From Xylogone sp. PMI_703 (taxonomy: Eukaryota > Ascomycota > Leotiomycetes): a stretch of DNA of 64,000 nucleotides. The stretch is from assembly GCA_021399445.1 (NCBI GenBank), contig JAJTUQ010000001.1, positions 6,014,001 to 6,078,000 on the forward strand. The letters run 5' to 3'. The notes beneath the pieces are model-generated. The model worked only from the letters and a program-made list of their open reading frames with translations, ran no database searches and was not told the DNA's origin. Every line of letters starts with the position of its first letter. The stretch's first letter is position 1. Shown here one piece after another: positions 1-11,295 of the stretch. A program made the position numbers and the translations under genes.

Positions 1-1889
1 CCCAAATGATAGGCTACTAGCTGTGGAAGATGTTGCAAAATAATTCCTCACTCGTACAAAGTCGACATAGGATGGAATAAAGATAAGTGTTCCAGCCGTG
101 TCTTTCTTGTGGCGGACTAAAGATGTCACAATTGCCGTTGTAAAGTAGTTGAATCGAGCCTCTGGATCTGTCGCAAATGAAGGCGACTCCAACCTGGAGA
201 AGGTTTGTTTGACTTTCATCCCTATTTCCTGGATGGCTCCTCCATAGTTGCGATTTATCTTTATCTTTCCAGCCCAATTCTTGGATTGATTATAAAAGAG
301 TGTGTTTATTTCGGGGGTATTGAAAGCAGAAAATGCAATAGTCTGTCGGAAATACTTCGAATTGTCATCCAAGCACCAGCTACGTACGCGGCTGAAATCA
401 CAGCCATGCGCTTCTTTCGGCTGTAGATTCAGATGGTCAAATATGAATTCCATATGATCCCAATTTTGCATAAGCAGTCCCTCTATTTGATCAACCACAA
501 CGATCTCAATGGAGCTCAGAAAGTCGTAATCCAATTTCTTGTCTTCTTCGCTACCAATCGCCATTCTGAGACCCAGAGGACTGCCAAATATGATATCCGA
601 GTTGTAAAACTGCGAAAAGTATTTAACGGTTTTACGAGTGAATTTCATCCCCAATCTGAACATGTCATCATCGTTACCTCCGAATATGTCTCTGAAATCA
701 TCCGGCTTGTCGCTAGAAAATTTCTCTTCCCTTTCGACATATGATTCATCGAATCTCTTTCGATTCTCTTGCTGTTCAGGCTCACAAAGGGACGTGATCA
801 TGTTCACCATTCGGACACATGATTCTCTTGTTGGAAGGATTATGAGGACTTTTGGACGTGTGTAGCCTTGGTCCCGCAACTCCAAAGTATCATCAGTCTC
901 TTCTCGGGCAAGTCGAGAATTGTTCTTGATGACCTGATCCCTGGTCCTTTCAATAGTTTAGCGTAGTAGTTATCATGTATATGAGTACACTCACTTGAAA
1001 ATGTGGTTAATAACATGCAGACAAGCCAACCGCCTTAATATTCCAGCATTTTTTACATTCCTCTCGCAGTACAAGATGTCCTGATAGTTGAAGATGATCG
1101 GTGCGATTGTTTGCTCAAGGCTAGTCAACGAGGGCCTCTGCTTTACAGCAGCTACGGCCAATTTCTGCTTCAATTTCAATTCATTGAAGCTCAAAATTTG
1201 GTTCGGGATCGGCTGCTTGATCGTGGTTTCTTCAGGAATACCCACGATAGCCTTGTTAGGTTCCGGGAGAACGGATTTTTCTACAGTCCACTGATGCGCC
1301 TGGAGGCATTTCAGTCTCCTCTTTAGAAGATCTTCCTCTGGTTCAGCAAAATGGGTTCTAAATGGATCAGTCTTGTCTTCTGAGAGGTCTTCTTCTCCAT
1401 CGGCTTCTTCAATTGCGGTTTCTGGATCTTCCGCTTCATCTTCTATATCTATATCTGATTGGGGCTCGATATCTTCTGGGGTACTGATTGAACTCGATGT
1501 ATAGTCGTGATGGACTTTCCTCCTCTTTGACCTCGGTACAGACTCGGTAGAGATGCTCTGCATAAGAGCAGCATATGATCGCATAGGAGGAGGGTCCTCA
1601 TTGTCGCTGTCACTTGAATTGGCTTCATTGCCAGATTCTTCAACTTCGCCTTCATTATTAGATTCTGTATCCAGATCTGATTCTCTATGACCAGTTAGCT
1701 AGTTTCCAGGAGTATTTTATTTGAGTTACAGCAATACATCTCCTTTTGCGCCAGCCTGGCGCTATCGAAGACAGGTTTCCCTCTTCCTCTGCCAGATGAG
1801 TATCCTCTACGTCTACCACCTCTCCCCCTACTTAAGCTAGACGCTTGTGCTCGACCGCGTGAGCTGCCCCTAGATCCGTGAAACGCCAT
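1..1889 (-). CDS. UTP25: UTP25, U3 snoRNP/SSU-processome protein (3' end beyond left edge)
   Basis: Utp25 is a DEAD-box-like but helicase-dead component of the SSU processome, acting in the nucleolus on 18S rRNA maturation. I read three exons: 1738-1889, 995-1684 and 1-946, with introns 1685-1737 (53 nt) and 947-994 (48 nt, ending in AAG). Phases agree, and the second junction restores [14 protein letters not shown], a conserved Utp25 stretch. The N-terminus is an RGG/RG-rich box (residues about 4-38), followed by an acidic segment. The leftmost bases still encode [10 protein letters not shown] and [15 protein letters not shown], matching the late RecA-like domain of the family. The C-terminal TERFHF-type region is therefore outside the window. 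The start is the ATG at 1889, the first in frame. It is divergent from eIF3f. Confidence 0.9.
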
Positions 1890-2304
1890 GCTGCGGTTGA
1901 CTCGTCAGCAAGATGATGCTCTAAACTTTTTTAACCTTATCGGAAATCCTTATCTTGGCGTCTATTCCTGGGAACATCACATGCAGCTTGAGTATATATT
2001 ATTCTTATAAAAGCACCACCAATTCATATATGCAAATACACTATATCATATAAAATGAAAACAAAGCCATAATATACTGAAGATTCTCAATACTGTATTA
2101 ATATACATCCAGCTAACAGCTTCTTTCATATTGTATTTATGGCCTTATATATAAGGCATCAATTTTGTTATCTGCCTTAGCGTTCCAAATTTGAATATCC
2201 CACACAAATCGCAATAATTGACGAAGGAGAGCAAGGAATCCGCGAAACGGACATATAACACCTTCCTCGAAGTCCTTGCTGTATCCTCAATTTATACAGC
2301 AATT
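1890..2304. promoter_or_regulatory. Divergent intergenic region UTP25/eIF3f
   Basis: This 415-bp region lies between two head-to-head genes, so it should contain both promoters and 5' UTRs. Bases about 1980-2170 are strongly AT-rich with several TATA-like runs. I see no gene, RNA or repeat in it. Confidence 0.5.
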
Positions 2305-3422
2305 ATGGCTGTTGGTACTGGATCTTCTTTGCACTTGGCGCGCCCTCTTGGGCCTTCAGCGCTTGGAGTACAGCCCACTACAACCCCTCTAAATGTCGTT
2401 ATTCAACCCCAGGTACGTGTTCTGTTGGCTATTTATTTTATTAGGGATCTAACAATATATAGGTAGTGTTTTCAATACTAGATCATGCTATTCGACGTGA
2501 TATTCGAGATACACAGTCAACTCGAGTCATTGGTGCTCTACTGGGTACTCGATCGGAAGATGGCATAGAGGTTGAGGTTCGAAATTGTTTCGCTATTCCC
2601 CATACCGAGAATGAAGATCAAGTGGAGGTGGATGTCGAATACCAAAAGAATATGCTTGCACTCCAACTCAAGGCCAACCCAAGAGAAGTACTGTTAGGGT
2701 GGTACACCACGAGTCTTGAACTCAATAGCTTCAGTGCTTTGATCCAAAATTTCTTTGCTAGTCCAGAAACGGGGACCTTCCCACACCCCGCCGTTCACCT
2801 AACGGTATCAACGGAAGCTGGCAAGAACATTGAGGCGAAGACATATATTAGTGCCCCAGTGGGTGTGAATGCTGAGCGTGCTGCCGAAAGCTGTCTGTTC
2901 ATTCCTGTACCTTGTGAGATCAAGTACGGAGAGGCTGAAAAGAGTGGCCTAGAGTTAATCTCTGGGGCAAAAGACAATGAAAGCCGTGCCGCTCCAGTCG
3001 TGACCGATATTGAGGGCTTAGAACGTGCTCTTGAACAGACTCTTGATCTTCTTGAGCGAGTATCGGAATATGTGGGTTCTGTTTTAGATGAAGAACGAGA
3101 GCCATCGAACGCCTTGGGCCAATATTTGATGAATGCGCTCTCCTTAGCGCCAAATGTTGACCCTCAAGATATTGAACGAGACTTCAACAATCATATTCAA
3201 GATGTCTTGGTCGTTTCATATCTCGCAAATACTATCCGTACTCAGATTGATCTTTCACAGCGGTTAGCCACTGCTGCTCTCACCATGGGAGGCTCAGATG
3301 CTCTGACATCAGGAGCAGAAAGTAAGGGCGAAAGGGGAGGTCAAAGAGACGGGAAACGTGGAGGGAGGGGAGGGCGAAGTGGTCAGCAGAGAGAGCCTCG
3401 GGATACTGGTGATCTGGCTTAG
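2305..3422 (+). CDS. eIF3 subunit F (MPN-domain translation initiation factor)
   Basis: This is subunit f of eIF3, which binds the 40S subunit during initiation in the cytoplasm. There are two exons, 2305-2412 and 2463-3422; the 50-nt intron is in phase 0 and joins NVVIQPQ to [10 protein letters not shown]. The product is 355 residues. An MPN domain spans about residues 30-165 ([23 protein letters not shown]) and lacks the full JAMM zinc motif, as expected for this non-catalytic MPN- subunit. A helical C-terminal half follows. The last about 30 residues form an RG-rich tail that could contact RNA; that role is inferred. I chose the ATG at 2305 because the family begins close to the MPN domain and nothing conserved precedes it. 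Confidence 0.95.
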
Positions 3423-3687
3423 GAAAAGGGGCATTTTTACATTACTTCCAGGAGGGAAAATTTTCATGGCGTTCGGTTAGCTACGAAGCAAGCATATAGT
3501 CATATGCTCCTTTAGAGATGGATTGCATATGATTGTAGATGTTCATTGTAGTTGTATCCATAGAAAAGTCTATCAGCTCAATGTGCATTTGGTGCAAAAG
3601 TCATTTTAATTCCCGCTTTCCCACGAACTCCACCAATGCTACCTATACGCCATCATCTGATGATCACATAACAAGCCGACCTTGACC

Positions 3688-6338
3688 CTAAATTCCTGTA
3701 GGTGGTTTTGGAGGTAGTGTTGACATATTACCAAAATTAGGAAGATGACTCCCAAACTGATTAGTTGATGCCATCCCGTGGGGGACCCCATGAGACCCTT
3801 GAGGAATACTTGCTGGCATGACTTGCGGTAAGTTTTGTTGCGTATTCTGGTGCATCATTGGCCTATGCGTCATATTTGGGGAGATATGGTAGGATGGCAA
3901 GGAATTATTTGATCCTTGTCTTGCCATGTTATATCCCATACCATTGTTAAACTGCTGCTGCGGAAACCCATTGTACGAAAGATGCGGTGACCCATGGTGA
4001 TTCATGGGGTGTTGTATGGGCATGCCTGGGTTGCCTGGAACGAAGGACTGCGTTTTTGGATTGAAAGCATGCCGATTAAAACTTCCAGGAATGGGATGTT
4101 GACTCTTGGGATCTGCTGGATTAGCAGTGCTAGGTAGCTGTCCAAAAGCATATGGAATAGTATTTGGAGGACCTGGAACAGGTCTCTGCGCCTGGTACGA
4201 GCTTGGATATGGATTTTGGTTCCACTGTTGTGGAACAAGGGAAGACTGCACCGGAGAACCATAAGCAGTAATGGGTGCGCTGTGTGGCTGATATCGTAGT
4301 TGATTTGGCTGATTAAACTGTAAGCGTCAGTTTTGATATATAATTGACTTCACAGCATCTTTACCTGTGGGATGTTATTGTATGGCTGTCCATTGCCAGG
4401 TCCAACCATTGTTTGGTTGTAGGGTGGACTAGCGCTGTATTGCACCATGGAATTCGAATAGCCCCCTGGGGCATGCGGAGTATTCAATTGCTGAGGATGA
4501 ATGGGAGCATAATGCGGAGTGGCCACCCAGGTTGGTTGTTGTGGTTGCGGAAAGAAAGGAGTATACTGAGATCGGACATCAAAGCTCTCAGAGTCGTCTC
4601 GACGTTGTTTAGCCGATTTCGCTCTTTTGCCATGCGAAGACTTGTCTTTTGTAGAAACAGAGCTCGAACGTGACATCCCATTAGCATCACTGGTTTCTGC
4701 GGAATGAGTAAGATTCACATGTAAATCTGTCTGGGTATAAGAAGTTAACGAACCAGGGGTGCCATCTCCGCTTTTATCATCTTTGCCAAAAATACGCTCC
4801 CTGGCCTTGTTATAAGCGGCCTCCCTTTCTTCCCTAGATAACCTTCTTTACGTTAATAATTATATCAACAGTTAGAGCGTTGGCCTGTTACGTACTTCTC
4901 TTTCGCAGATAATGCTTTCTCCTTGGTCTCGCTCCCAGTTTCAGATGTTGCTTTTGATGCACTAGGCCCCGTGTCACCATCGGCTCCTCTCCGCATGATC
5001 TTCATCGTAGGTAAATTAGGTGGGGGTGTGTTCCCTGACGTAGGTGGATTGGAAATGCTAGTTAATGATGGAGGCAGTCTACAGAATGGCGTTCGAAATA
5101 TCCGAACCGCGCCAGCAACCGCATCGACTTGATGGGTCATATGATAGTAGTCCGCAAGTTTATGGGTCAACATCCTGCAGAAAGAGTTGCAGGGAGGGAG
5201 GTCAATGAAAGGTTCTCTACCGATAGTATTAGTTGAGGGTCTATAGTAGATGGATACTTGGTGTTCTGATGGCATCCTCATTTACAAGGTGACACTTACT
5301 TTGAATCTTTCACAAACTCAATTACATCTTGCTCTAGCCTTAATAAGAAGATTCGATCTTTTGGTGACTCCAGAGCTTCCAGGAGCTTCTCATCAGGTGT
5401 CTGACGATAAAATAAATTGAAGGTGTCTGGGGCTCCTGCAGTGCCTACTAATGGCTTAGGCTTCCCATCATCTACAGATTGAGGTCCGGATGATCCACTC
5501 TGTGGTGTGTTCACGCCCTGGTTTTGACGCTCTGGTGCAGGCTGGATGCGGCGGTCGGCCTCATAGTACTGGGTACGATAGGCTCGCCCTGCTGCTTCTG
5601 ACCCAATCCGAGACCCAGCTACAATGGAGCCTCTTCCCGAGAAAGTATCGTCGTCCTCAGCGGCTTTCACGCTTGCACTATCATCAGGACGTAGTGACTC
5701 CTTTTCGTCTAACGCAAAGGTAGTGCCAGATGTGATGCTCTTCCCATCTAGACTCGGAGGTTTTGTGCCTAAATCTGATCCAGAGTCCGCTCGATAAGAA
5801 GGGTCTTCAGATAGTACTTCTGTAGAGTCTGACTTATGTTGTCTTCCTATGCTAGTTGACCCATTCAAAACAACGGTAGGCCTCGTGTCTTGCGCATTGA
5901 GAGCCTTGACTGCATCAACAAGCTTAGCATCACCGGTGCTGCTGTCTTCACTAAGCAATGACTCGGACTTCGAGTTTAGATCTTTAGATATAGTAGCTTT
6001 GCTTTCTATAATACTTGGAGCCGTCTTTGATGAGACATTTATTGACTCTGAGTTATCCGGTGAATCATTCTTGCTCACTGACACCGCAGGAGTATGTTTC
6101 CGGCCATCTCGGATGGAACCTGCAGCCGCAACTTTAGCAAATGAGGGTATTGCTGCGCTATCTTTTCCAGCTGAAGCCGCAACCTAGATATCGAAAGAAG
6201 TTGTTAGTAAATACTTAATAATTGAGCATATCGTGGAACATGGGAAATAGTCAATGGCAGGAAATCCAAACGATTAAAATGCTCTACCTTTGCAAATGAC
6301 ATCCTGGTTCTATCTGCAGACATTGGAGCGGTCGCCAT
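3688..6338 (-). CDS. R3H and SUZ domain RNA-binding protein (R3HDM1/2-, Rbs1-like)
   Basis: This is a cytoplasmic RNA-binding protein of the R3H/SUZ class. I read five exons: 6288-6338, 5300-6183, 4896-5216, 4365-4845 and 3688-4317. The introns are 104, 83, 50 and 47 nt, all phases agree, and the product is 788 residues. Residues 1-300 are low-complexity Ser/Asp-rich. The R3H domain follows, with the R-x3-H core in CRMLTHKLADYYH, directly after LRLEQDVIEFVKDSKEPF. A SUZ motif (SREEREAAYNKARERIFG) comes next and is completed by the third splice junction, which uses an AAG acceptor. The C-terminal about 250 residues are rich in Gln, Asn, Pro, Gly and Met, a prion-like composition seen in RNP-granule proteins. 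The biological target is unknown. Confidence 0.88.
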
Positions 6339-7111
6339 ATCCAAATTTTTGCAAAGGCCGAGGAGTTCTGGTGGAGGAGTGAACGTAATGGTCCAGAGGG
6401 ACAAAGACGAGATCGCAGCGGCGCGAGACCAGGTAGGGGAAGTAAAAGGGTTGCCAGCAATGTAAATTAAGGAAGAAAAATATTAAAGGCGCCTGAGGTA
6501 AAAGGAAGACATCGGGTCATTGTCGTTGGCTGACAAAAATGCTAATATATCGTGGGTTAAGAGATCGCAGAATTCCCGTCGTTCTGTCCAGACTTGAACC
6601 AGGAATGGCGTATAATCAGTTCTTGCGGAGTGCGTTCCCTGTTGAGGTCACGCAGGAAGTTCAAACACTTCCCCAGGGCGACAGTTCCAAGCTGCTGCAA
6701 TATCAGGAAGTGGACGGATTAAGGGTTGACCTGCAGCAGTCAGGACATCTCCAGTTCTCCGACTTCTACAACAGGGTAATCAGAATCGACGTCTCTTCAC
6801 AAAAAGCGAGCCGGTTGTTAAGTTGTTCCATACGGCGCCACATTTAGCGTGCGTTTACCGTATTCCCTGCACTGCGGCGAAGGGAGGCAGAATTTCAGCG
6901 AGTTCGTCGCTTGAAAGTCAAGCCCGCGGGTTAGAACTCTTGTACAATTGGCATGATGCATTGAACTTTCGCGATCAGTCCTATTAGAATATTAGCTCTA
7001 CATCGCATTAAACGGTACGAAACCGGACAGAAAACGAATTATCTATACCTAACATCGCACGTTCTCTGCGCCACTCCCTGTACTTTATCTTTTGGCTGCA
7101 GTATAGCGACC
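6339..7111. promoter_or_regulatory. Divergent intergenic region R3H/ZCCHC10-like
   Basis: This 773-bp spacer separates two head-to-head genes. It contains a 102-codon open stretch at 6539-6847 with no recognisable protein features, which I treat as chance. No RNA gene or repeat is visible. Confidence 0.4.
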
Positions 7112-8170
7112 ATGAACAGATATCACAGAGGCCCAGCTTTCGGTGGTCCTTCCAAGGCAACAGCTTCAACATTATGTCAGAAATGCCTTAAAAGAGATAT
7201 GTACTCCAAACCCATGTTCCTCTTTTAAGCTAACTTTTCTTCACGCCATTACAGCTATGAATGCAAGGCTGTTGTCCAGGATCGACCCTATGTACCGAGA
7301 CCTTCCCGGACTCAGCAGCTCCTTAATCCAAAGCTAGTGCCGAAATTGACCAGTGATGTACCGCAAGATCTCTTGAGAAAGTATGTATAATATTTTCTAT
7401 GTGGTCTAGTTTACATATTGTTCGACATGCGAACGTGGTTAGCTAGCATAGCATCGATGAGAATCTAATATTGCATTTATACTAACTCGTATTTACCCAG
7501 AAAGGGAGTAGCTGACGAGCAACTCGCGAAGAATGAAAAAGAGAGGGGGAGGAAGCGTGAAAGGCAAAACGAAGAGCTTGAGGCTCAAGGTTCGCATAAG
7601 CGGATGCGATCAGCCTCATCGGGTTCAGTTTCTACTATTTCGACAAACAGGTCTCGATCGCGGTCCCAGAGTAAAGAGGAGCCAGAAATCCAAAGAAGAC
7701 AATCAAGCTTTTCAAGATCTCCACTTCGAAGGTCTGGTAACGGTGACAGCGATCGATACAACAAAAGATATATGAGCGCGTCAAGATCTCCATCCATATC
7801 AAGGAGACGGTCATTGGGTAGCTCAGAAAGGAAGAGAAGGAGAGGTTCGCGATCATCCGTGGACACGAGTGCATCTGAAGGTAGAAGCCAAGCTCGTGAT
7901 TCTAGGGCTCCAGAAGACGACCGAAACATAAGACGAAGATATAGTGAAGTTAGTCCCGTAGGACGTGGACGTAGGACCGAAAGTAGAGGCCCCGATCGTC
8001 GCCGAAGAAGTCGCTCCAACGACAGGAGATTGCCACAGAGTAGGAATGAAACTGGGGCTGAACGTAGTTTCCACGGTACTGCAGTACCAAAAGCCCCTCC
8101 CAGACAAAGAAGCTTGAGTCCATTTAGCAAGAGACTAGCCTTGACACAAGCAATGAACATGGGTAGATGA
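7112..8170 (+). CDS. ZCCHC10-like zinc-knuckle protein with RS-rich tail
   Basis: There are three exons, 7112-7200, 7255-7380 and 7501-8170, giving 294 residues. Residues about 13-30 carry the knuckle (TLCQKCLKRD then YECK), followed by RPYVPRPSRTQQLLNPKL. That order (knuckle, RPSRT, basic helix) matches animal ZCCHC10, which has CQKC, a GHW-type His and YEC. From residue about 100 on the protein is Arg/Ser-rich with many RS and SR dipeptides, typical of splicing-associated proteins in nuclear speckles. The first junction as read gives a shortened knuckle (7 instead of 9 residues between the second and last Cys) with no His. Either the lineage has an altered knuckle or the junction is non-canonical. 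The function is inferred from the family only. Confidence 0.8.
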
Positions 8171-8327
8171 GAAGAGATATGGAAAGCTTGAATCAGGAAC
8201 ACCCTCAAAGTAGACGGATATCTTTTGGCTAATATAGCATGCCATTTGTATGATCAAGACGAACGCCGAACTCCTTAATACCCTTCCATCTATTCACGAA
8301 CGCCTCTTATGCGTGACCATTTCGCTA

Positions 8328-8954
8328 TCAAACTGTTTCCAGCTCCTCCCTTTCTCGTCGCTCATCTTCTTCCTCCTCCCTCTCCCTAACTCTTAAACCT
8401 TCCACAAGAGCTACACCTTCCATGCCAGTCTCTTCCCCATCTTCACCGGCAGAAGTTGCGCTCTTGCCAGCCTTTAATCTCGCGGCCTTTTGCGCTCCTT
8501 CTATTCTCTCACGTACCAAACGCGCAATAGCATTTTCCGTCCTAACATTCAGAATCTCTAACTTCTTGTCCAAATCTCTCTTTAGGTCCCAATTGGGCTT
8601 CTTAGGCTGTAGTTTAAATAAATCAATACCCTTGTCGTCCTGTTCTTCTTCCTCGGCCTTTCTTTTAACCTCGTGCTCTATCTCTGCCGCTTGTTCTTCG
8701 AGAGTTGGTTTCTCCAAAGCTAGAGTTGGAGGGGCCTCGAACCCCAATTTTGGTCCTCTTGCTTCTGCATCATAATTTCTGCCAGAGAGATGGAGTTTTG
8801 CAACATCTGGTGGGGCTGGTGGTGAAGGAGACCGCGTAGACTCAGGTGCTGCAACCTCATCATCTGGTTGTTTGCGCTTGAGAGATTTTAACTTTGCTAG
8901 GCGTGCTTTACGTTCATCTGCTGCTGCTCCTAGGCTCGTGTGGGTCGCCGACAT
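8328..8954 (-). CDS. CWF18: Cwf18/CCDC12 pre-mRNA splicing factor
   Basis: This is a single-exon 208-residue protein of the Cwf18 family, a small spliceosome component associated with the Prp19/NineTeen-related complex. The diagnostic core is FKLQPKKPNWDLKRDLDKKL followed by LNVRTENAIARLVRERI. The rest is charged and probably helical: a Lys/Arg-rich N-terminus, a Pro-rich linker and Glu-rich segments at about residues 80-105 and at the C-terminus. The start at 8954 is the only in-frame ATG near the conserved N-terminus. It is head-to-head with MIC12 across 248 bp and tail-to-tail with the ZCCHC10-like RS protein, so two splicing-related genes sit together by position. Confidence 0.92.
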   Translation of the reverse strand: MSATHTSLGAAADERKARLAKLKSLKRKQPDDEVAAPESTRSPSPPAPPDVAKLHLSGRNYDAEARGPKLGFEAPPTLALEKPTLEEQAAEIEHEVKRKAEEEEQDDKGIDLFKLQPKKPNWDLKRDLDKKLEILNVRTENAIARLVRERIEGAQKAARLKAGKSATSAGEDGEETGMEGVALVEGLRVREREEEEDERREREELETV

Positions 8955-9202
8955 ATTCGCAACTCTAATGGAAGTGTTTTGGTGAAAGAGTTCATTAGAT
9001 CGATCGAAGGTTTCTTGGGGAACACAGAAATATTATCAGCCACACCAGCCTCGCCTGTGGCTGAACTTCCCGCGGCTGCAGATGTTCCGATTTGACGAGC
9101 CCAGGAATTCCAATGCTGTAATAATTCCAAGCTCATCCGACGCACTATATCATAGCAACCATTTCCTGGGGCGAAGCTCCGAAGCCTCTTACCACAATTA
9201 GG
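8955..9202. promoter_or_regulatory. Short divergent promoter CWF18/MIC12
   Basis: This 248-bp spacer between opposed start codons must hold both promoters. A minus-strand open stretch runs through it (to 9145) but shows no family features. I see no clear core element. Confidence 0.5.
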
Positions 9203-10007
9203 ATGGGCTTTACCACTGGATTGGTAGGTGATTGAAAGACATTGACTTGAATCACTTCATTTTACTAATGCTCTCCTCCAGACTGGTGGGGTTACGCTCA
9301 CGCTTGGAATTGCCTATCTCACGGTTCTTGCTCATGAGAGAAATCGAACAAACCAAGCTCTCGCGCTGCGTGCGCAATCGAGAGTTCTTCAAAGCCTTGT
9401 TGACCGGACTCCACATCCCTCAAGCCGAACGGAATTGGCACGACAGGAACCTAGCTCATTAACGGAGGCTGCAAAGGAAAGATGGAACAAAGAGATCGAA
9501 AATGCCGTGCGATGGGTCCAAATGACTGATTGGAATGAAGTAAGAGATGATATGGAGGCATCGATTATGCGATTATTCGGTAACAGGATACATCAATCAC
9601 AAGAGAGAATTGCAGATCTAGAGAGCAAAAGTGTCTCCAAAGTTCAAGAAGCATTAAACAAGAGCAAGGCTACTATTTCAGAGAACAAGGATCATGCTGT
9701 TGCTAGTGTACAGAGAGCTGCGACATCAACAAAAGAAAGTATCAATAATAGTGGGGTGGTAGATGCGGCACGGAATGCTGTTCGTAACGTTGTCGGCAAG
9801 ACAATCGAGAAGAGCAAAGAAGCTATTGGAAAGGTCGAGGTTGCAACAGCTCCTCCAGCTGGCGCTGTTATGGAGTCAGATGTTGAGAGGGTGTTGCATG
9901 AAAGATATGAGAAACCGCATGATATGGAGAAGAGTGTGGAGGAGATACTGGAGGAGCGATACAAACCTATAGACTCGAGGGATAATAATGTTTTGAGAGG
10001 TGTATGA
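9203..10007 (+). CDS. MIC12: MICOS complex subunit Mic12
   Basis: Mic12 (Aim5) is a fungal subunit of the inner-membrane MICOS complex that maintains crista junctions. Exon 1 is only 21 nt (9203-9223, MGFTTGL). A 58-nt intron follows, and exon 2 is 9282-10007. The product is 248 residues. The N-terminus TGGVTLTLGIAYLTVLAHERN is the single membrane anchor of the family. It is followed by an amphipathic helical region (KERWNKEIENAVRWVQ, TDWNEVRDDMEASIMRLF) and a long Lys/Glu/Ser coiled segment. The tail contains a repeated element, ERVLHERYEKP and EEILEERYKP (residues about 215-240). The tiny first exon means a start further downstream would lose the anchor, so 9203 is well supported. Confidence 0.9.
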
Positions 10008-11295
10008 GTATATGTACAATTATATATCATTCCCATTTGAGCTTTCTTTCTTTCTCATTATACAGTTCTCGGTGAATCCAAGCATCTGATTGCAATTATG
10101 GAAAGCATAGCACTGATCATTGATAATTTTAATGGCTTAAATTATCATCTCTAACTACAACTAAAATATTTTAACCCATACTCTCTTTATTTTCTAGTAT
10201 TGGCAATCATGCAACCTCTTTTAATGCCAGATAACTTATGTTGTAGTAGCATATAGAGGCTGTATAAAGGCAAGCTTTGGTCACGATGCGCTCTGTAAAT
10301 TCTAACTCCTACTTATGACATAATAGACGCCTCTGTCTAAATGAAGCTTATCTACTTAAAGAACTCGTTCTATAACCACAGTCTATGAACAGGGCGCGCA
10401 TAAAGTTACAAAAAATACATTTGTAGACAATGCTTTAAAACAAGCTCCTGTAATCTTTGTCAAAGCTTATGCTAAGGAATTCAGGGGAGATCATGACCTA
10501 GAACTCTACCAGAGCAAGGCCGGTAGTAGATAAATTGTCCCAAATAGCTTCTACTTCGAATTACCAGGAGGTAGGCTATCTATATTCTCTACATAGCTAA
10601 CCTCGGTCCTAAGTAACAAAGGAACCGGGAATTCAACTCCATTCCTTCCAATAGCAGCCCTTCCAGCATATGGCTCTTGATATGCGCATCTACCACCACC
10701 AATAACAGGCGGTAATAGAAGTGGGTTGAGGACAGATTTTCTAGGTATACGTTACACTCCAGACATCAAGTCCTCCAGCAGGAATATCTGGTAGATCATA
10801 TTCGAAGCGGCTTCAAACTAAGCAGGCCTAAGAGGATCTTTGCCACGATATCAAAATATAGATGTCTATCCGAAGCTCACGAACCACTGGCTACGATCCC
10901 CCAATCGGCGGCACCATCTCGGAGAGTGGTGGACTTGCTCACTCCTATAGTGCCTCCTATAGCCAAAAGATTGTCACACTGGGAAGTAGCTTTGCTCAGG
11001 AGACCGCGGATACCGGACTAGAACCCTGGTGTAGGAAGATTATTGATGATATGTTGATCTAAAGAGTCGCTGACATAATGTTTCTCTAGAGCCGCCTAAT
11101 AGGTAGAGTAATAAGTAACGAGGATACCAATGGGGGAGAAAGTGTCATTAGGTGTTCCAGAAAATGATAGCAGTAGTTCAGATCTTGTGATGTTGGAATA
11201 ACTTCCCCGCCTGAATTACCCAATATTAGCAGAACCGTGTCGGATATCTCTATTGGCATACCCCTCTCCGTTCGATGCTCCTGTGTAGCTATCAC
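10008..11295. other. 1.3-kb gene-free region
   Basis: The region lies between the 3' ends of MIC12 and APM3. It carries no intact gene. The part at about 10555-11060 looks coding-like in pieces (see the pseudogene entry). The part at 10060-10450 is AT-rich with no visible structure. Confidence 0.5.
10555..10830 (-). pseudogene. Possible decayed coding fragment, family unknown
   Basis: On the minus strand two adjacent pieces read like protein but lie in different frames. The first is FEYDLPDIPAGGLDVWSVTYT (about 10745-10815), ended by a stop. The second, just downstream, is a 59-codon open stretch containing GGGRCAYQEPYAGRAAIGRN and VEFPVPLLLRTEVSYVENI, ended by a stop near 10555. A frameshift between them would join one globular-looking segment. 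There is no start codon, no splice signals that repair it and no downstream domain. I do not recognise the family. It may be a relic of a lost gene, or chance in a non-coding stretch. Confidence 0.25.

Noticed and set aside
2463..3422. Reading eIF3f as an active JAMM deubiquitinase
   Set aside because: The metal-binding H-x-H-x7-S-x2-D pattern is not complete; eIF3f belongs to the inactive MPN class.
6580..6612. Possible tRNA B-box (minus strand GGTTCAAGTCT)
   Set aside because: No T-stem pairing, no A-box and no acceptor stem can be found around it.
6539..6847. 102-codon plus-strand open frame upstream of the ZCCHC10-like gene
   Set aside because: No family features, no splice or codon pattern like its neighbours, and it lies in a divergent promoter region.
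10995..11030. Second B-box-like string (minus strand GGGTTCTAGTCC)
   Set aside because: It lacks a partner A-box and cloverleaf stems, so it is not a tRNA.
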